From Arthrobacter sp. CAN_C5 (GTDB lineage Bacteria > Actinomycetota > Actinomycetes > Actinomycetales > Micrococcaceae), in the NCBI RefSeq assembly GCF_017875735.1, contig NZ_JAGGMZ010000001.1, positions 3,286,001-3,350,000 on the forward strand: a stretch of DNA of 64,000 bases, given 5' to 3'. The position numbers and the translations under genes are program-made. Below are positions 45,548-54,487 of this stretch, piece by piece; positions within the stretch are counted from its first letter, which is position 1, and the number at the start of each line of letters is the position of its first letter. The notes below the pieces were generated by a model. That model was not told where the DNA came from, made no database searches, and saw only the letters and a list, made by a program, of their open reading frames with translations.

Positions 45548-46018
45548 TTAGGCTTCAGCGAGCTCGGCTTCCTCCCGGAGTGCCGCAGCCACCGTGAGCT
45601 TCCGTTGATAACGGGCCCGCATCACCGAGCTGGCCGCCGGGCCGTCGGCGAACCGGAACTCCCCCGGAGTCAGCTCCCGTCCGGTATTTCGATCAACGAT
45701 CACCGGATGTACTTCAGCGCCCGTCTGCGCATCCACCAGAATCTTGGCCCGCTTCTCAGGTTCCAGCCGTGAGTTACCCCAGCCCGCCATGGCGACCAGC
45801 ACCGGGCGCAGGGAGCGGCCCAAATCAGTCAGCACATACTCGTAGCGCGGCGGGTGCAGCTCGTACTGACGACGCTCCAAGACCCCGCCAGCCACGAGGT
45901 CCTTCAGCCGTGATGACAACAGACTGGACGAAATCTGCAGATTCTCCTGAAACTGGTCGAAGCGCGTGAACCCGTCAAAGACGTCGTGCAGGATCAGCAC
46001 TGTCCACCACTCGCCCAC
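45548..46018 (-). pseudogene. HxlR-family regulator missing its N-terminus
   Basis: The winged-helix core is present (VGEWWTVLILHDVFDGFTRF, LLSSRLKDLVAGGVLERRQY, YVLTDLGRSLRPVLVAMAGW) with a normal C-terminal extension. The first ~20 residues, including the usual Cys-x-Ile segment, are absent. Curiously AGGAGA followed by three GTG codons stands at the break, so translation from GTG 46018 is possible. Confidence 0.75.
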
Positions 46019-46037
46019 CACCACTCTCCTCCGGGCT

Positions 46038-46166
46038 GAGAGCCAGGGAGACCGCCATGTCGTCTGGAACCGGTTGGACGGGAACTTCCCCGGCGGAACC
46101 GTCGACCTGAAGTACACCTTCGATCTGGAAGACGGACTGATCCACACGCTGGACATTACGACTTAG
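46038..46166 (+). pseudogene. NTF2/SnoaL-like 3' fragment
   Basis: About 42 codons: SQGDRHVVWNRLDGNFPGGT, VDLKYTFDLEDGLIHTLDIT, then stop. This matches the last strands of SnoaL-like proteins. Its 5' part is gone at the same junction that beheads the divergent HxlR gene. It overlaps the convergent DoxX gene by 11 bp. Confidence 0.6.
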
Positions 46167-46605
46167 GGGAGTCATTTCCTCGGTGCGAACGGAGCATGTG
46201 GCGGTCGCGCCAGGCTGCGGTGGACCACAGAGCCAACGCGACCAGGAGCGGTTGAAAGAAGAGTCTCGTGAGGCGGGCGGAATCGGTATCCAAGCCGAAG
46301 GCGTCTACGCCGTCGACGTACTGGGCGATGTTGCCGGGGAACACCGCCACGAAAAAGGCTGCCACGATCCAGCCGACCTGCACGCGCCAACGCGGGAGGA
46401 AAACCAGCGCAGCCCCCAGAACCACCTCGACGATGCCTGATGCCACGACCACAAAGTCGGTATCGAGGGGCATCCATGAGGGGACCTGGGCGGCGAATTC
46501 TTCACGGGCGAAGAACAGGTGCGCCGTTCCGGCGAAGAGTAGGAAAGCTCCCAGCGCGATGCGGGCGATGGTTCGGAACGGAGACAGGGTAGGAAGGTCA
46601 CTCAC
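46156..46605 (-). CDS. DoxX-family membrane protein
   Basis: 149 residues, four membrane helices (IALGAFLLFAGTAHLFF, VVVASGIVEVVLGAALVFL, VGWIVAAFFVAVFPGNIAQY, LVALALWSTAAW) in the DoxX pattern. Function of the family is poorly defined; some members take part in thiol or redox stress complexes. Confidence 0.82.
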   Translation of the reverse strand: MSDLPTLSPFRTIARIALGAFLLFAGTAHLFFAREEFAAQVPSWMPLDTDFVVVASGIVEVVLGAALVFLPRWRVQVGWIVAAFFVAVFPGNIAQYVDGVDAFGLDTDSARLTRLFFQPLLVALALWSTAAWRDRHMLRSHRGNDSPKS

Positions 46606-46620
46606 GTGGGAAGCCTAACA

Positions 46621-46653
46621 GCGGCGCCAGAGGACAGGACCCTCAGGCGCCGC
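46621..46653. terminator. Inverted repeat after the SLH/HNH gene
   Basis: GCGGCGCC and GGCGCCGC (8-bp arms, 17-base loop) lie between the end of the SLH gene and the start of doxX. Probably a hairpin terminator for the secreted protein gene, though no T-run is present. Confidence 0.4.
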
Positions 46654-46667
46654 GCTACCCGTGTAAC

Positions 46668-48167
46668 TTACGGGGCGCCGGGGAGTGACTCGCAGACGAT
46701 ACCGTCTTTATCCCGGTCAAGCTTTGCCACGTCGCCGTAGTAGGGGAAGTACTTCTCGTACCAGTTCTGCGCTTCCCGCCAGGTGCTGAAGTCATCGCAG
46801 TTCTTTGAATCGCCCGGATTCGCAGGCTTGGCAGGCGGTGTCGGCTTCGGGGTGGGCTTAGGCATCGGCTTAGGAGTTGGCGTCGGTGCGGGCGCCGGAG
46901 CTGGCGCGGGCTTCGGTGCGGGGGTCATGACCACGGGAGCTGACTGGGTCACGGCGGCCGGCTGACCGGCACAGTTGTTCAGCACACCGGCCATGGCGTC
47001 GCGCTCCGCCTGGGTGACCCACAGGCCGTGGATGGCCTTGGCCGAGATCTGTCGCGAAACGTAGGTGCAGCGGTAGGAGGTGTTCGGCGGCAGCCAGGTG
47101 GCGGCGTCACCGTCGCCCTTTTGTCCGTTGGTGGGACCGTCGGTTGCCTGCAGGTTGAGAGGATCGTTGGCAAACATCAGACGCTGATCGGCGCTGAGCT
47201 GTTGGGCACCCTTCTGCCAGGCATCTGACAGCGCCACCACGTGATCGATCTGCACCGCAGTGCTGGTGGTCGTGCCCCGGACGAAGTTGATCACCATACC
47301 GGTGTAGGGGTCGTTGAGAACCCCGGTCGCGACCTGACAGGTTCCGTACGTGTAGGTGATGTTTGTGAGCTGGCGCTTCAACATGTCGTTGCGGGTGTCG
47401 CACCCGTTGTTGTCGGTATCGAACCAGGTGGGTCCGAACTGATCCCGGGTGTACCCGGTTTTCGGGGCACGGCCCTTGACCGGGATGGTCTGCAGCACCT
47501 GGACCGCGGTCGACCCGTAGGCGGCGGGACGGTTCAGCGGAAGCTCACTCTTCGTCCGGTACATGAAAGCGGCCATCGCGTCGCGCTTGACGGATTGCAG
47601 GGGCAGGAAGCGTCCGTCGGGCCAGCCGGTGGAGATCCCGGTGTTCGCGAGCCAGCTGATCTCCTTGTAGAACATGTTGGAAGTGGGCACATCACGGAAC
47701 GCACTGGTTTTGGACGCAGTGAACGCTGGCTTCACCGAGAAACGGTAGAGGAACGCCGCCATGGCATCCCTATTGACTGAGCTGAGTGGCTTGAAGGTCC
47801 GGTCCGGGTAGCCGGTGGTGATGCCCTGCGACGCGAGCCAATGGATCTCCTTATAGAACTGTGTTCCCACTGGGACATCGGTGAACCACGACTGTGCGGG
47901 TGGTTGGTAGGCAGGCGAGCCAGCCAACCGGAAAAGGAAGGCTGCCATCGCGTCCCGCGCTACCGACTGCAACGGGCGGAACGTGCCATCCGACCATCCC
48001 TTCGAGATTCCCTGATCGGCAAGCCAGGTGATCTCGGTATGGAACTGGCTGGTCGATGGAACGTCTTTGAAGGTGGTGGCCGCACTGACGTGAGAGGGTG
48101 CCACCAGGGTGCCGGCGCCTATCACCAGCACGGCGAGCATCATGAGGGTGGCTCTGATTGTTTTCAT
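46668..48167 (-). CDS. Secreted SLH-HNH (DUF1524)-excalibur protein
   Basis: 499 residues with a signal peptide (MKTIRATLMMLAVLVIGAGT ... SAA). Three SLH-like repeats (FKDVP...FHTEITWLADQGISKGW; FTDVP...GITTGYPDRTFKP; FRDVP...GISTGWPDGRFLP), then a DUF1524 HNH nuclease domain (QIDHVVALSDAWQKGAQ, ANDPLNLQATDGPTNGQKGD), a Pro/Lys/Ala-rich spacer, and a C-terminal excalibur Ca-binding domain (DRDKDGIVCE). This predicts a wall-anchored extracellular nuclease. GGAG five bases before ATG 48167 fixes the start. Confidence 0.9.
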   Translation of the reverse strand: MKTIRATLMMLAVLVIGAGTLVAPSHVSAATTFKDVPSTSQFHTEITWLADQGISKGWSDGTFRPLQSVARDAMAAFLFRLAGSPAYQPPAQSWFTDVPVGTQFYKEIHWLASQGITTGYPDRTFKPLSSVNRDAMAAFLYRFSVKPAFTASKTSAFRDVPTSNMFYKEISWLANTGISTGWPDGRFLPLQSVKRDAMAAFMYRTKSELPLNRPAAYGSTAVQVLQTIPVKGRAPKTGYTRDQFGPTWFDTDNNGCDTRNDMLKRQLTNITYTYGTCQVATGVLNDPYTGMVINFVRGTTTSTAVQIDHVVALSDAWQKGAQQLSADQRLMFANDPLNLQATDGPTNGQKGDGDAATWLPPNTSYRCTYVSRQISAKAIHGLWVTQAERDAMAGVLNNCAGQPAAVTQSAPVVMTPAPKPAPAPAPAPTPTPKPMPKPTPKPTPPAKPANPGDSKNCDDFSTWREAQNWYEKYFPYYGDVAKLDRDKDGIVCESLPGAP

Positions 48168-48423
48168 AGGTTCTCCAGTGAGTGCTAACGCGGATGAAAA
48201 TGGCACAACGCGACACACAGGTAGAAGAACTTTGAACGTCTGGGACCCCCAGCGCATGACGTCCCCCGCTCATGCTCGTGACTGAAGCTTACGGGCGCCC
48301 GGTACCTTCTCACCGGTTACTTGGCACAGCATTGCGTCAGGATTGCCGAAAGAAGTGCCGTCCGCGGGGAGCCATCGGCAATGCTGAACCTGGAACGTTC
48401 ACGAGTACGGGGGAAGCAGTGCC

Positions 48424-49443
48424 ATGGGGGCAATGGATCGTGAGTGGTTTTATAAGGACAACGACACCAAGCCTGTCCGTCGTGGTGCGTCCGGGCCGGG
48501 AGTTGGATCCGGTGTACAGCGGTCGGCTTCGGGCCGGGTACCCCTGTGGGCGCTCGAAGAATCCCTGAACGGTCAACTACTCGAGCATGCGCCTGGTCGC
48601 ACGTCGCGCGGTCGGAAACCGAAACGCGTCCGTAGGCAACGACGTCGAGGGTCCGGCCGCGGACTGAGACTCGGCACGGTCGGTGTCATTGCACTGGTGG
48701 TGGGTCTGTACCTGACTCCGACCATCTTCGACCGGTACATCCTCGCTACGGCGCTCCCCTATCTGCCCGGGTCGCCCGTTCCGCCTCGCGGGGTCGACGC
48801 ATCGGATGTCCCACTCGGTCTGCCACCGGCGAGCAACGGGGCCACGTCCTTCGTTCTTATGGAATCACCGGACGATTCACAGGACTTTGTCGCGTATGAC
48901 CCCTGCCGACCCGTGGATTACGTAGTTCGGCCGGACTTCGCACCAGCCGGCACGGACGGGCTCATCGAGGAAGCCGTCGCCGGAATAGCGGCAGCAACCG
49001 GACTAACTTTTGCCTACCGAGGAATCACTACCGAGGCGCCCAGCGAGGAACGGGACACTTACCAACCCGATCGCTACGGCAAGCGTTGGGCACCCATCCT
49101 CATTTCCTGGACCAGCCCGGCGGAGATCCCGGGGCTTGAGGGAGACGTCGCCGGCCTCGGAGGCAGCCTCTACGCGCATACCCCTGACAAGCCGTTCGTC
49201 TATGTTGCCGGTCAGGTTCAACTCGACGCACCTGACCTTACGGACCACCTTCAATATCCTGGCGGGCGCGACCAGGTAAGAGCACTCATTGTGCACGAGT
49301 TGGCTCACGTCGTCGGGCTCGATCATGTCGATGACCCCAGCCAGCTGATGTACGAGGAGAACAACGAGCTGACAACTCTGGGAGACGGCGACCGGGCGGG
49401 ACTTGCACTGCTCGGCGCAGGGCCGTGCGTCCCGCAGCTTTAG
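48424..49443 (+). CDS. Membrane-anchored matrixin-like metalloprotease
   Basis: 339 residues. A basic cytoplasmic N-terminus (RGRKPKRVRRQRRRGSGRG), one membrane helix (LGTVGVIALVVGLYLTP, about 78-95), and an extracellular zinc protease domain with HELAHVVGLDH (near 290) and Met-turn QLMYEE. The HExxHxxGxxH consensus is complete, so it should be active outside the cell. GGGGGAAG precedes ATG 48424; ATG 48433 is also possible. Confidence 0.85.
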   Translation: MGAMDREWFYKDNDTKPVRRGASGPGVGSGVQRSASGRVPLWALEESLNGQLLEHAPGRTSRGRKPKRVRRQRRRGSGRGLRLGTVGVIALVVGLYLTPTIFDRYILATALPYLPGSPVPPRGVDASDVPLGLPPASNGATSFVLMESPDDSQDFVAYDPCRPVDYVVRPDFAPAGTDGLIEEAVAGIAAATGLTFAYRGITTEAPSEERDTYQPDRYGKRWAPILISWTSPAEIPGLEGDVAGLGGSLYAHTPDKPFVYVAGQVQLDAPDLTDHLQYPGGRDQVRALIVHELAHVVGLDHVDDPSQLMYEENNELTTLGDGDRAGLALLGAGPCVPQL

Positions 49444-49526
49444 TAGCCGCGGGACGCAGAGTCCTCCGCCGCAATGCGCCGCCATGCTGGTGGACATCTC
49501 GCGGTCAATGGAACAGTGCGCAGTGA

Positions 49527-50210
49527 CTAGAGCCGTTCTCGGGACCACTCGTTCAGGTTTCTGACAGTTGCGCTGGCTGAATCGATAAATGCATAGGCCC
49601 CCTGCTGACTTACCCTGGTTTTCCCGGAGTTGACGTCCATCCGTAGAGTTCGAAGCTCCCTAAATACTTCGACAATCTCAGTTGGCGCTCCCAGGTTCTG
49701 GAGAAGTTTGTAAGAAGGCATCTGCACTTTGCCAGGCTTCGACTGGGCATCAGCGCCGAGTACATAGTCGAGGTAAACAATGAAAGACAACATTTCTGTA
49801 TACGCGCTCAGGACGACGAAGCGAGCAGACTCAGTGGAGTTGATAGACCGCGTCCGAGCCCCCATGTTCTTCAGTCGATTCAGAGTTTGTTCGGCGACGA
49901 ATCTGCTGAGCTCCGCGTCCCCTTTCTGAACACGCGCCACCTCCCGTCCTTTGACGCGACGCGACAGAACATCCGGAGCTCCCACGGTTCCGTTAGCGAC
50001 GACCTCTTCTGGAGAACCAACGTCCTCAGCAATGGATTGCGCCCGCATATCCCCCCGTTTCGCCGAGATAAACGGCGAAGTGAACTCCCTGACATCGAGG
50101 ATAAAAGCGCGAACAGGTTCCCGAAACCAGAAGAGAATAAACAACAGGATCGCTAGCCAAATCACAATGCCGACAAGATCAGTGATGTCACCAAACGTTG
50201 GTGGAGTCAT
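49527..50210 (-). CDS. Membrane-anchored protein of unknown function
   Basis: 227 residues: one N-terminal membrane helix (IVIWLAILLFILFWF), a DUF-like linker with a basic cluster, and a helical cytoplasmic domain (SARFVVLSAYTEMLSFIVYL). GAGAGGAAG precedes ATG. No family recognised. Confidence 0.7.
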   Translation of the reverse strand: MTPPTFGDITDLVGIVIWLAILLFILFWFREPVRAFILDVREFTSPFISAKRGDMRAQSIAEDVGSPEEVVANGTVGAPDVLSRRVKGREVARVQKGDAELSRFVAEQTLNRLKNMGARTRSINSTESARFVVLSAYTEMLSFIVYLDYVLGADAQSKPGKVQMPSYKLLQNLGAPTEIVEVFRELRTLRMDVNSGKTRVSQQGAYAFIDSASATVRNLNEWSRERL

Positions 50211-50235
50211 GCTCTTCCTCTCGCCTTATCAGGGA

Positions 50236-51177
50236 TTACCGCCCAGTGTTCACGAACCTGATGCACTGGCCCTGGTTCGAAAAGCCCGGGCTCAGTGTCT
50301 TCCAGCCGTCTTTTTTGCACTCCTCGGCGGACCGCGGGGCCACAAAGGTTTCGCCGTCGCGCTGGTCCCACGCGGTCATGAAGTTATTGGCTGCACTAAG
50401 CGCTGCCATGCTGGGGTAGCGGTCAGGGGCCGTGTTCCCGAAAACCACAAAACCCCACTCACTCGGCTGCGCCTCATCACCGGACCGATTGTTGATGAAC
50501 TCAAAGTTGGCGTTATCGATGAGGAAATCGCCCTTCGTGTTGTAGAGGGTGTTGTCCGCGATCGTTCCGGTGCCGTTCGGGTTCAGGTAGGCGCCGCTTC
50601 GCAGCGTGTGCATGGTGTTGCCGGTCAGCGCGAATCCGCCGATGCTGCCCTGCGTCACTATCCCCCGGTTGCCCACCCAGCTGCTCATCGGCAGGGGCTG
50701 AGCCGGACCATAGATCACGTTGTCACTGACGGTGACGTCAGCTGCGCCGACCTGAACAAACTCCCTGGCAACCGGGGCATCGCTGGTGATGGTGAGGTTG
50801 GACAGGGTGGATCCAGCTCCCGACATCAGAAAGGTAATCGCCGTGCCGGTTTGGGCGACCGTAGCTTCGTCCGATCCGGTGACCGTGACGTCCTTATTGA
50901 CCGTGGTGGTCCCGGATACGGCCAGTGCTCCGGAAATCTGGATAGTGTCGCCAGCAGCGGCCGCATTGACGGCAGCTTGGATGGTTGAGTAGTCGCAGCC
51001 GGTCTCACAGACGGTGTGCACCGACGCCGCAGCAGCGGCAGGTGCGCCAATTCCCGCCCCAGCCAGGGCAGCTGCAATCAGGGCAGTAAACAGTGGTTTT
51101 TTGATGGGTCCCCCTAGGCGCGCAGGATTCGAATGCTGGACGGAGCATCCGGTTACCCGACGGACTGAGGCGCGCAT
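50236..51177 (-). CDS. Secreted beta-helix (NosD/pectate-lyase-like) protein
   Basis: About 313 residues. A signal peptide (KKPLFTALIAAALAGAGIGA) is followed by VHTVCETGCDYSTIQAAVNA, the classic entry to a right-handed beta-helix, and repeats with N-x-(I/V) rungs (VSDNVIYG, LTGNTMHT, IADNTLYN). Probably a secreted carbohydrate-binding or surface protein. The start is uncertain: ATG 51177 gives a long pre-signal segment; the ribosome site AGGGGGA stands just before ATC at 51105, directly ahead of the signal peptide. Confidence 0.7.
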   Translation of the reverse strand: MRASVRRVTGCSVQHSNPARLGGPIKKPLFTALIAAALAGAGIGAPAAAAASVHTVCETGCDYSTIQAAVNAAAAGDTIQISGALAVSGTTTVNKDVTVTGSDEATVAQTGTAITFLMSGAGSTLSNLTITSDAPVAREFVQVGAADVTVSDNVIYGPAQPLPMSSWVGNRGIVTQGSIGGFALTGNTMHTLRSGAYLNPNGTGTIADNTLYNTKGDFLIDNANFEFINNRSGDEAQPSEWGFVVFGNTAPDRYPSMAALSAANNFMTAWDQRDGETFVAPRSAEECKKDGWKTLSPGFSNQGQCIRFVNTGR

Positions 51178-51291
51178 TCTGCAGGTTCGGGTATCCAGGT
51201 AGCGCAATCGTAGGTCACGATTGTGACTTAGGCCACTAAAAATCGTGAGGAGCTCGAAAGAGCGAAAACGACATACTTTGAAAACAGCGAT

Positions 51292-51329
51292 GGCCGGGCG
51301 GTTCGGATAGAAACCCGAGCCGCCCGGCC
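51292..51329. terminator. Terminator of the GntP-family gene
   Basis: GGCCGGGCGGTTCGG pairs with CCGAGCCGCCCGGCC around a 7-base loop. On the minus strand it lies 24 bp after the permease stop and is followed by a short T-rich stretch. Confidence 0.7.
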
Positions 51330-51352
51330 ACCGTTGAAAAGAACTCGCTAAA

Positions 51353-52846
51353 TCAGCCGAGGATCGCGTTGGCGATGAAGAGCAGCGGGATCGAACCTGC
51401 CCAGACCGCCGTCGTAATGCCCGACCAGCCCTTGAGAGCCGCGATGCCATCGAGACCGGCAAAGCGGGTGACCACCCAGAAGTAGGAGTCGTTGAAGTAG
51501 CTGAACACCATCGAACCGGCGGTGCAGGCAAGAGCCGCAACGATCGGATCGATACCGAGTGAACCAACCAGCGGCGCCGTCACTGACGCTGCGGTGATCA
51601 TGGCGACGGTGCCGGAGCCCTGGGCAATACGGACCAGCGTGGCGATCATGAACGGCACCAGGAACGCTGGCAACGGAGTACCGGCGATTGCTTCGGCGAG
51701 GGCGTCGCCCACACCCGAGCTCCGCAGCACCTGGCCGAGTGCACCACCGGCACCGGTGATGAGCAGGATCAGACCGGCCGAGGCAGCAGCCTCACCAAAC
51801 CAGCCCTGCACCTTGTTGCGCGGCGTCCAACGTGGCAGCAGCACGTAGACGGCGAGGATCACACCGATCACCAGGGCAACAACGGGGTTACCGATGAACG
51901 CGAGGGGAACCACCCAGTCCGACGGCGTGTAATCGCCGCCGCCAACAACACCCTGGTTGTTCTGGTCGATGGCACCACTGACGGTGTTCATGATGATGAG
52001 GAGCAACGGCACCAAGAGCGGCAGGGACGCAACGAAGGCGCCAACCCTGTGCGGCTTGGCTCCTGCTGGAGGGGTGCCGAGGGTGTTGTTGTCGACGTCC
52101 ATGGAGGGAGCGTCGTCCTCGGTGGTGCCAGCGCCGCCGTCGTGATCGGCGACAGCGGTACCGCCGCTACGGCGACCCGACTGGGCGTGAGCCGTGCCGT
52201 ACACGGCTTCGCGGACTGTCTGGTTCATTGAGGGTTCGATCTTCGGGCCGATCCACTGGGCGTAGAAGACGACGATCGGCAGCAGCAACACGGTGAACGC
52301 GAGACCCGCGAGGATCAGCGCACCCAGGTCGGCACCGAGGATGCCGGCGACGGCCAGCGGGCCCGGCGTCGGTGGCACCAGGTGGTGGGTCAGGGTCATG
52401 CCACAGCCGAGGGCGAGCGCGAGGGTGATGTACCCGGCGCGCTTGACCCGTGCAATGGAGCGGGCCAGCGGGTTCATAATGACGTAGCCGGAGTCGCAGA
52501 ACACCGGGATGGACACGAGTGCGCCCACGCTGCCAAGCGCCCAGGGTTCGCGGCCCTTGCCGAAGAGCTTCAGGAACGCCATCGCCAACGAGTTGGCGGC
52601 TCCCGAGACTTCGAGGATCTTGCCGATGCCGACACCCAGGCCGATCACGATGCCGATCGACGCCAGGGTGTTACCGAAGCCCATCGTGATCGACGAGACG
52701 ATATCCAGCGGGGCCTGGCCAGCGACAATGCCGGTCACCAGCGCCGCGATCAAGAGTGCTACAAACGCATCGAGCCGGGTCTTCAACACCAAAACAATAA
52801 TGGTGGCGATACCCAGGACGAGCGCCAAAAGAAGTTGTATATCCAC
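51353..52846 (-). CDS. GntP-family gluconate/organic acid permease
   Basis: About 497 residues, 12-14 membrane helices, full GntP family length. Signature segments: ALLIAALVTGIVAGQAPLDI, GFGNTLASIGIVIGLGVGIG, GLTLSHHLVPPTPGP-like (CGMTLTHHLVPPTPGPLAVA), GFTTAVWAGS. GAGGAG six bases before GTG 52846 sets the start. It is divergent from the tetronate-type operon, so the substrate is probably a sugar acid such as threonate or erythronate. Confidence 0.88.
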   Translation of the reverse strand: MDIQLLLALVLGIATIIVLVLKTRLDAFVALLIAALVTGIVAGQAPLDIVSSITMGFGNTLASIGIVIGLGVGIGKILEVSGAANSLAMAFLKLFGKGREPWALGSVGALVSIPVFCDSGYVIMNPLARSIARVKRAGYITLALALGCGMTLTHHLVPPTPGPLAVAGILGADLGALILAGLAFTVLLLPIVVFYAQWIGPKIEPSMNQTVREAVYGTAHAQSGRRSGGTAVADHDGGAGTTEDDAPSMDVDNNTLGTPPAGAKPHRVGAFVASLPLLVPLLLIIMNTVSGAIDQNNQGVVGGGDYTPSDWVVPLAFIGNPVVALVIGVILAVYVLLPRWTPRNKVQGWFGEAAASAGLILLITGAGGALGQVLRSSGVGDALAEAIAGTPLPAFLVPFMIATLVRIAQGSGTVAMITAASVTAPLVGSLGIDPIVAALACTAGSMVFSYFNDSYFWVVTRFAGLDGIAALKGWSGITTAVWAGSIPLLFIANAILG

Positions 52847-52950
52847 GTACTGCTCCTCGTTGAGCTGAGCAGGCCTCGTTGCCATCTCAGGGACTGCACC
52901 GGCCGGGTCTCGTACTTTTGACGGGCACTGTGCTGGGTGTCACACTAGCA

Positions 52951-52972
52951 CTAGACATATGACATCTGACAA
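52951..52972. promoter_or_regulatory. Possible regulator site between GntP and kinase genes
   Basis: The 126-bp divergent region 52847-52972 ends in ATATGACATCTGACA, with tandem TGACA units next to the kinase start. The GntR/FadR-type regulator encoded downstream (55414-56136) would be expected to act here. The precise operator is uncertain. Confidence 0.3.
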
Positions 52973-54487
52973 GTGCCTGTGGTGAAGACCCGGAAACGAA
53001 AGTGCGGACCAGTGATACTCGAAGAAGAGTTGCTCAGCGGCTACCCAGCTGTCCAGGCCATCAAGCCGGAGGTGATCGCTGCAGCTGTCCGGACCTCCGG
53101 CCGAATTCTGGTGGTACTCGACGACGACCCCACCGGCACCCAGTCCGTCGCCGACCTGCCGGTCCTCACCTGCTGGGAGCCGAGCGACTTCGAGTGGGCT
53201 TTCGCCCAGCGCATCGGTGGCGCACCGGCACCGGCGGTCTACGTCCTCACCAACACCCGCAGCCTCGACCCGGAGACCGCTGCAACACGCAACCGGGAGA
53301 TCGTCACCAACTCCCTCGACGCCGCCACCGCAGCGGGCGTCACCATCGGGTTTGTGAGCCGCAGCGACTCGACCCTCCGCGGCCACTTCCCGCTGGAGAC
53401 CGACGTCATCGCCGCCACCCTGCTGTCCCTGGCAGACATCGCTACCGACGGCGTCGTCATGGTTCCCGCCTTTCCCGACGCCGGCCGCGTCACCATCGGC
53501 AGCGTCCACTACCTCCGCGGGAACGACGGCGCCCTCACCCCCGTCGCCGACACCGAGTTCGCCCAGGACGCCACGTTCGGGTTCACCTCCTCGGACCTCG
53601 GCGACTATGTGGCAGAGAAAACCGGCGGGTCCGCGAGCGCTGTCATCCGGTTGGACCTGTCACTCATCCGCGGCGGTGCGCAGGGCATCGCCGACGCGCT
53701 GATCCACGCGTCCGACGCCGTCCCCATCGTGGTGGACGCCGTCACCGAGGACGACCTCCGCGCACTCGCCCTGGGCCTCGAGGAAGCCGAAAGCCGCGGC
53801 AAGAAGCTGCTCTACCGCGTCGGACCACCATTCGTCCGGGCCCGGATCGGGCAGCAGGAGCGTCCACCGCTGACAGCTGAGGAAGTGTTCGCCGACCTGG
53901 ACGCTCCGGCCTCCGGTGGACTGATTGTGGTGGGCTCCCATGTGGGACTGACCACCCGCCAGCTGGACGCTCTGGTGGCGCGACGCCCCGAAGCACGACT
54001 CGTGGAACTCGACGTGGAAGCCGTCCTGGACCCCGAACGCCGGGATGCGGGAGTCGCCGAGGCGGTGCGCGCCGTCGTCGACGGCCTCCCCACCGGCGAG
54101 GTCATCCTGCACACCAGCCGCACCCTGATCCGCTCCGATGACCCGGAGCAGAGCCTGGACATTGCCCGCACCATCTCGCAGGCAGTGGTCGACGTCGTTC
54201 GCGAAACCATCGCGACGGCTCCCGTGCGCTTTGTCATCGCGAAGGGCGGCATCACCTCCTCCGACGTCGCCGCCCACGGGCTGAGTATCCGCCACGCGCT
54301 GGTGCGCGGACCGATGCTCCCGGGCATCGTCTCCCTGTGGCAGCCCGCCGACGGGCCGGCGCGCTCCATCCCATTCGTGGTCTTCGCCGGCAACGTGGGG
54401 ACTGATGATTCCCTGGCCGACGTGGTGGACATCCTCCGCTCCCCCGCTGCCTCTCCTACAACGACAGGATCCACCCATGACTCCTAA
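52973..54487 (+). CDS. Four-carbon acid sugar kinase (DUF1537/OtnK type)
   Basis: 504 residues. N-terminal LVVLDDDPTGTQSVADLPVL carries the family DDxTG motif, SRSDSTLRGHFPLE is diagnostic, and the C-terminal half has VGSHVGLTTRQLD, FVIAKGGITSSDVA and PFVVFAGNVGTDD (ATP lid and base). It phosphorylates a four-carbon sugar acid (threonate, erythronate, 3-oxotetronate). GTG 52973 or 52982 starts it. The stop overlaps the dehydrogenase by 11 bp. Confidence 0.9.
   Translation: MPVVKTRKRKCGPVILEEELLSGYPAVQAIKPEVIAAAVRTSGRILVVLDDDPTGTQSVADLPVLTCWEPSDFEWAFAQRIGGAPAPAVYVLTNTRSLDPETAATRNREIVTNSLDAATAAGVTIGFVSRSDSTLRGHFPLETDVIAATLLSLADIATDGVVMVPAFPDAGRVTIGSVHYLRGNDGALTPVADTEFAQDATFGFTSSDLGDYVAEKTGGSASAVIRLDLSLIRGGAQGIADALIHASDAVPIVVDAVTEDDLRALALGLEEAESRGKKLLYRVGPPFVRARIGQQERPPLTAEEVFADLDAPASGGLIVVGSHVGLTTRQLDALVARRPEARLVELDVEAVLDPERRDAGVAEAVRAVVDGLPTGEVILHTSRTLIRSDDPEQSLDIARTISQAVVDVVRETIATAPVRFVIAKGGITSSDVAAHGLSIRHALVRGPMLPGIVSLWQPADGPARSIPFVVFAGNVGTDDSLADVVDILRSPAASPTTTGSTHDS

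Noticed and set aside
46783..46965. Gly/Ala/Val-rich short protein
   Set aside because: Antisense of the Pro/Ala/Lys spacer of the SLH-HNH protein.
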